Assembly (NCBI GenBank): GCA_030696775.1
Contig: JAUYRN010000031.1
Span: 248,001-312,000 of the forward strand
Origin: Sulfuricurvum sp.
Lineage (GTDB): Bacteria > Campylobacterota > Campylobacteria > Campylobacterales > Sulfurimonadaceae
Length of the DNA: 64,000 bases
Reading direction: 5' to 3'
The position numbers and the translations under genes are program-made. Below, in pieces: positions 60,478-64,000 of the stretch. Each line of letters opens with the position of its first letter. Position 1 is the stretch's first letter. Under the pieces are notes generated by a model. The model was given only the letters and a program-made list of their open reading frames with translations, was not told where the DNA came from and ran no database searches.

Positions 60478-60870
60478 ATGATGCAATTTGAATTAAAGCT
60501 CCCACTCCTTGGATTTGAGTCTATCAAACAAATGGAACTCAAGAAAATCGATGATATTTTCATGCGTCTCGAAAGCGTTGGAGAGGGTCCATCGTTTACT
60601 CTCATCAATCCTTATGTTTTACGTGAGTATGCTTTTGATATTCCAGCTTCATTGCAAGCACTTATGGAAATTGACGAAAATAGTAATCTTCTTATTTATG
60701 CAATTGTTATTCTCACAACACCCATTGAAAATTCTAACATCAACTTTGTAGCACCCGTGATTTTTAATACCGACAATGGACAAATGGCTCAAATCATCAT
60801 TGATAACCGTTCTGAATTCAGCATTGCAGAGCCGATTAAAAATTACCTCAAAGATCGAACCGATGACTAA
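60478..60870 (+). CDS. fliW: Flagellar assembly factor FliW
   Basis: LPLLGFESIKQMELKKID..FTLINPYVLREYAFDIPASLQALMEI..IVILTTPIENSNINFVAPVIFNTDNGQMAQIIIDNRSEFSIAEPI. Confidence 0.93.
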   Translation: MMQFELKLPLLGFESIKQMELKKIDDIFMRLESVGEGPSFTLINPYVLREYAFDIPASLQALMEIDENSNLLIYAIVILTTPIENSNINFVAPVIFNTDNGQMAQIIIDNRSEFSIAEPIKNYLKDRTDD

Positions 60871-61627
60871 ACACTCCATCACCATCATCGGAAATGGAAA
60901 AATGGCACTTGCCCTTGCACAAGGATTAAAAAAGAATTATTCTCTCGAAATCATCGGACGAAATACCAAAAAATTAGACGATTTTGAAGTACAGCTAGGG
61001 ATCAAGATCGAAAAAACTCTTTATGCCGATGCAGCTATTGGCGGCAAGACTATCATTCTTTGTGTCAAGCCGTCTAATCTTACAGAGATAGCCCCATCGT
61101 TAAAAGGAAAAGCTACTAATCTCTATTCAGTACTTGCTGGAACATCCTTAGAATCCCTTCGCAGTATTGACGCCCATCAATATGTTCGTGCTATGCCCAA
61201 TCTGGCTGCTGAAAAAGGGGTCTCGATGACCGCCTTGGTGGGTGACATTGCTTTACGCGATGAAGCGCTTGCACTATTTGAATCCATCGGAATGAGCATC
61301 TGGCTAGGAAGTGAAAAAGAGCTGGATATTGCAACTGCTCTCAGCGGAAGCGGTCCTGCTTACTTAGCACTGATCGCTGAAGCACTGTGTGATGGAGCGG
61401 TACGTGAAGGGCTCAAGCGGGATGATGCCCTCACTCTTATGCGCGGTCTTTTCAAAGGCTTTGGCGAACTTATCCAAACCATTCATCCAGCACTGCTTAA
61501 AGACAACGTGATGAGTCCAGGAGGAACGACTGCTGCTGGATATGGCGCCTTAGAAAAATCGGGGGTACGTGAGGGATGTATGCAGGCGATACAAGCAGCT
61601 CACGCTCGCGCTAAAGAGATGCAATAG
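60863..61627 (+). CDS. proC: Pyrroline-5-carboxylate reductase
   Basis: SITIIGNGKMALALAQGL ... ALSGSGPAYLALIAEAL ... VMSPGGTTAAGYGALEKSGVR. Confidence 0.94.
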   Translation: MTKHSITIIGNGKMALALAQGLKKNYSLEIIGRNTKKLDDFEVQLGIKIEKTLYADAAIGGKTIILCVKPSNLTEIAPSLKGKATNLYSVLAGTSLESLRSIDAHQYVRAMPNLAAEKGVSMTALVGDIALRDEALALFESIGMSIWLGSEKELDIATALSGSGPAYLALIAEALCDGAVREGLKRDDALTLMRGLFKGFGELIQTIHPALLKDNVMSPGGTTAAGYGALEKSGVREGCMQAIQAAHARAKEMQ

Positions 61628-61631
61628 GGAT

Positions 61632-62240
61632 TTAATGCCCTTTATTATGCACTTCTTCGTGCTGCGCATCGACTGGCTTTAAATCTGCCTTCACTTCATG
61701 AGCTTTATCCTCTTCTTTTACTTCTGAAAAATGATGTACTTTCATCGTAAAAGAGAGTTTGATCAGGTCTTGATCCCGTTCAAAATGAACGGGAAAATGA
61801 ACTCCGATAACCCATCCACTGTGATTTACTTTTTCTAAAAAGTGATAGAACGCTTCCGGAGAAGTAATTTTTGTCGTGGCATTGACTTCATAGACTTTAA
61901 ATGACTTATTTTGATCGGTAACATGAAGCTCCGTCAAAAACAGGTCTTGCAATTGGGTCCGATTAAGCCGTGTAAACTTTACAGGATCAAAATTCGTTCG
62001 ATACGCTTTAATTGTTTCCTTGTTCTTCTCTTCAAGCTTTTTTAATTTTTTCTCCGTTACGTCATAGTGCTCACGCGTTGTATCCATAATGGTTTGCTCT
62101 TTTTTATTCTCAAGTCGTAATGAACGATATTCTTTCCCCTTTGGGATTAAAACAAACGTAGAAAATGCAATAATACTCACTAAAAGCAATAGAGACAGAA
62201 GGATTAAATAAAACGTCCGATAATAAATGCGTACACTCAT
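61632..62240 (-). CDS. PilO-like inner-membrane protein (hypothetical)
   Basis: Single N-terminal TM, coiled-coil, periplasmic alpha/beta domain; third in a 4-nt-overlapping trio. Confidence 0.55.
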   Translation of the reverse strand: MSVRIYYRTFYLILLSLLLLVSIIAFSTFVLIPKGKEYRSLRLENKKEQTIMDTTREHYDVTEKKLKKLEEKNKETIKAYRTNFDPVKFTRLNRTQLQDLFLTELHVTDQNKSFKVYEVNATTKITSPEAFYHFLEKVNHSGWVIGVHFPVHFERDQDLIKLSFTMKVHHFSEVKEEDKAHEVKADLKPVDAQHEEVHNKGH

Positions 62241-62767
62241 TCACTTACCTCCGCAGCACTCTCATCATCCAAATAATTCGTTGAGACAAAACGATACCAG
62301 CCATTTTCAATCGGATAGAAGCTCGTATACGTTCGATGAAAAATAGATTTTAAAGGGGCTTCGAGCATAAAATTATAGGTATCTTTGTTAGGCGTAATTC
62401 CATACAGTATAAGCGATTTTTCTTCTAATTCAGCGCGCATTAACGTAATGTTATCCGGCGTTAAATCGAAAATATTACGAATACTCTCCGCCATAACCGT
62501 ATTGTCGGTTGAAATTTGCTCATGCTTTTTGATTTCAGTTTCAATGGTTGCTGTTTTTTCTTCCAATACATTTATAGAGTGTTCAAGCTGCTTCATATTG
62601 GTCGCGAACGAGGTGTGCTTTTCTTTAAATATAACCGTTTTATACGCCAAAAAAAGATAGGCAAGAGTCATCATTGCGATATTAACCCCAAAGAAAAAAA
62701 GTGCTAATCGCATTTCGCCGCTGATAATTCGTTTAGAGCGCGGAGTAATAAAGCTGTACTTCATCAT
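62237..62767 (-). CDS. PilN-like inner-membrane protein (hypothetical)
   Basis: Short cytoplasmic N-terminus, one TM, coiled-coil, small C-terminal domain; overlaps both neighbours by 4 nt. Confidence 0.55.
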   Translation of the reverse strand: MMKYSFITPRSKRIISGEMRLALFFFGVNIAMMTLAYLFLAYKTVIFKEKHTSFATNMKQLEHSINVLEEKTATIETEIKKHEQISTDNTVMAESIRNIFDLTPDNITLMRAELEEKSLILYGITPNKDTYNFMLEAPLKSIFHRTYTSFYPIENGWYRFVSTNYLDDESAAEVSE

Positions 62768-63807
62768 AGTCCCTCCACTTCCACTTGCGCAAGAGCATTA
62801 ATACCTTCACACACATCCACTTTACGAATCAATACATTCAAAAACAGTTCTTCTTCTAAATAACGTTTCAACTCATCACCGCCGCTACTCGAATCTGCGA
62901 TGCAAACCGTTTCTATAAAACGATTATGGCAATGAGAGCTGGCATAAAAGCGCTGCAATGTTTTTTGAATAAATTCAAAACGTGCATACTCTTCACTCGA
63001 ATCATCAATTTCATTTTTAACCGCATTTGTATTATGATCACGCTCTTGTCGTATTTCTTCAGGTGTCAGAGTGTCTTCACTAAACTCACTCACTTCATCC
63101 AGATCATCAAGATCCGCGATATCTCCGAAACTGTCCAAATCATCCAACAAATCAAGATCTTCAAGATCCTCTATGTCATCCAATAAAATAGATCCCTCCG
63201 GCACCTCATGCCCCAATGAAGAAGACGTAAATTCCATTTCAGAAACTTCTTCATCAATACTGGCACTTTTAGAACTTCCACGTGCATAATGGTGAGCATA
63301 TTCAAGCTTACCGCCATCAAAGATAGCAACGCTAAAAAGCTCCGGCATCCCAAAAGCATACAATGCAAAAGAGTTTTTAATCTTATCGGCAAAATAAAAT
63401 TCAATCATTGAAAAGGGAGAAAAAATAAAATCCAGTCCAATCGTATTGTACTGAGAGCGTAACTGATAAAGAGCATCTTGGGAGGCGTATTGCGTCCATT
63501 TCTCATCACGACAGAGAGTTTGAATTCCAACAGCATCTTGACTTTGAAGCGATTCAGGTGGCTTGGAGCATCCATCGTATGCCCCTTGGTTGGCATGAAG
63601 GTTTAATGTACTTATATAAAAAAACGGAGAAGGATCAATAACATCATTAATGTAACGGATCATTACGGGAGAAGGAACATCGCCTTCAAAATGACGAGAT
63701 TCTTTATGAAGAATCTTTTTCTTTTTGACCACAATAGTTTGGATATCATATCCATCTTTATCGGAAATAATAGCTACAAATATTTTTTGAAACAGTCCTG
63801 CCAGCAC
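62764..63807 (-). CDS. PilM-like cytoplasmic protein with acidic Leu/Asp insertion (hypothetical)
   Basis: GTG start immediately after the upstream TGA; soluble, acidic insert DDIEDLEDLDLLDDLDSFGDIADLDDLDEVSEFSED; position in a PilMNO-like order. Confidence 0.5.
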   Translation of the reverse strand: MLAGLFQKIFVAIISDKDGYDIQTIVVKKKKILHKESRHFEGDVPSPVMIRYINDVIDPSPFFYISTLNLHANQGAYDGCSKPPESLQSQDAVGIQTLCRDEKWTQYASQDALYQLRSQYNTIGLDFIFSPFSMIEFYFADKIKNSFALYAFGMPELFSVAIFDGGKLEYAHHYARGSSKSASIDEEVSEMEFTSSSLGHEVPEGSILLDDIEDLEDLDLLDDLDSFGDIADLDDLDEVSEFSEDTLTPEEIRQERDHNTNAVKNEIDDSSEEYARFEFIQKTLQRFYASSHCHNRFIETVCIADSSSGGDELKRYLEEELFLNVLIRKVDVCEGINALAQVEVEGL

Positions 63808-64000
63808 TCAAGAATCCTCTGTTTTAGTGCACAAGGGATGCGCATGTAAATAGTTTTCCATTTTTAATGCGCTCCCTAATTTAGTATAAATCTGTGTCGT
63901 TGCCATACTTTCATGACCGAGTAATTCACTAACATCGGCGATTCGAGCACCATTGTTTAACAACTCTGTTGCATAGGCATGTCTGAGCTGATGGGGAGTT
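63808..64000 (-). CDS. Tyrosine recombinase (Xer-like), C-terminal fragment (5' end outside window)
   Basis: Hand translation TPHQLRHAYATELLNNGARIADVSELLGHESMATTQIYTKLGSALKMENYLHAHPLCTKTEDS*: HxLRHxxAT, LLGHxSxxTTQIYT catalytic motifs. Confidence 0.9.
   Translation of the reverse strand, partial: TPHQLRHAYATELLNNGARIADVSELLGHESMATTQIYTKLGSALKMENYLHAHPLCTKTEDS

Noticed and set aside
1-64000. CRISPR array, prophage, or restriction/defence island
   Set aside because: No regularly spaced direct repeats, cas, capsid/terminase, methyltransferase/endonuclease or abortive-infection-like genes were seen.

Overview
The window looks like a chromosomal segment of a Campylobacterota (Epsilonproteobacteria, Sulfuricurvum/Sulfurimonas-like) genome. 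It is mostly core genes: pnp, atpE, lptD, purD, hemD, guaA, nadB, uvrC, hpf, recG, mqnC, nusB, ribH, kdsA, msrPQ, rimO, tilS, lon, bamD, fliW and proC. Accessory modules are: a TolC/adaptor/RND efflux operon; a CBS-PAS-GGDEF-EAL protein; two near-identical NhaD antiporters flanking a PAP2/DgkA/P-type ATPase block; a PAS / dual-HPt / multi-receiver hybrid kinase / response-regulator locus; three pseudopilin-like genes with a 1796-aa surface protein; and a PilM/N/O-like trio beside a truncated tyrosine recombinase. There is one tRNA-Leu(GAG). I saw no CRISPR array, transposase, rRNA or recognisable defence island. Items most worth a second look: a phosphorelay locus with an HPt-like domain lacking its His and two degenerate receivers; a ~180-nt structured RNA candidate upstream of purD (possible 6S/purD-motif RNA); an unlisted 36-aa LptM-like lipoprotein ORF overlapping the nadB start; a decayed duplicate of the rimO start codon region; and a dispersed GTCATTCC...GGAATGAC palindromic repeat, one copy of which is read through as the N-terminus of the giant surface protein. 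All family calls come from reading the sequence; no database search was run.
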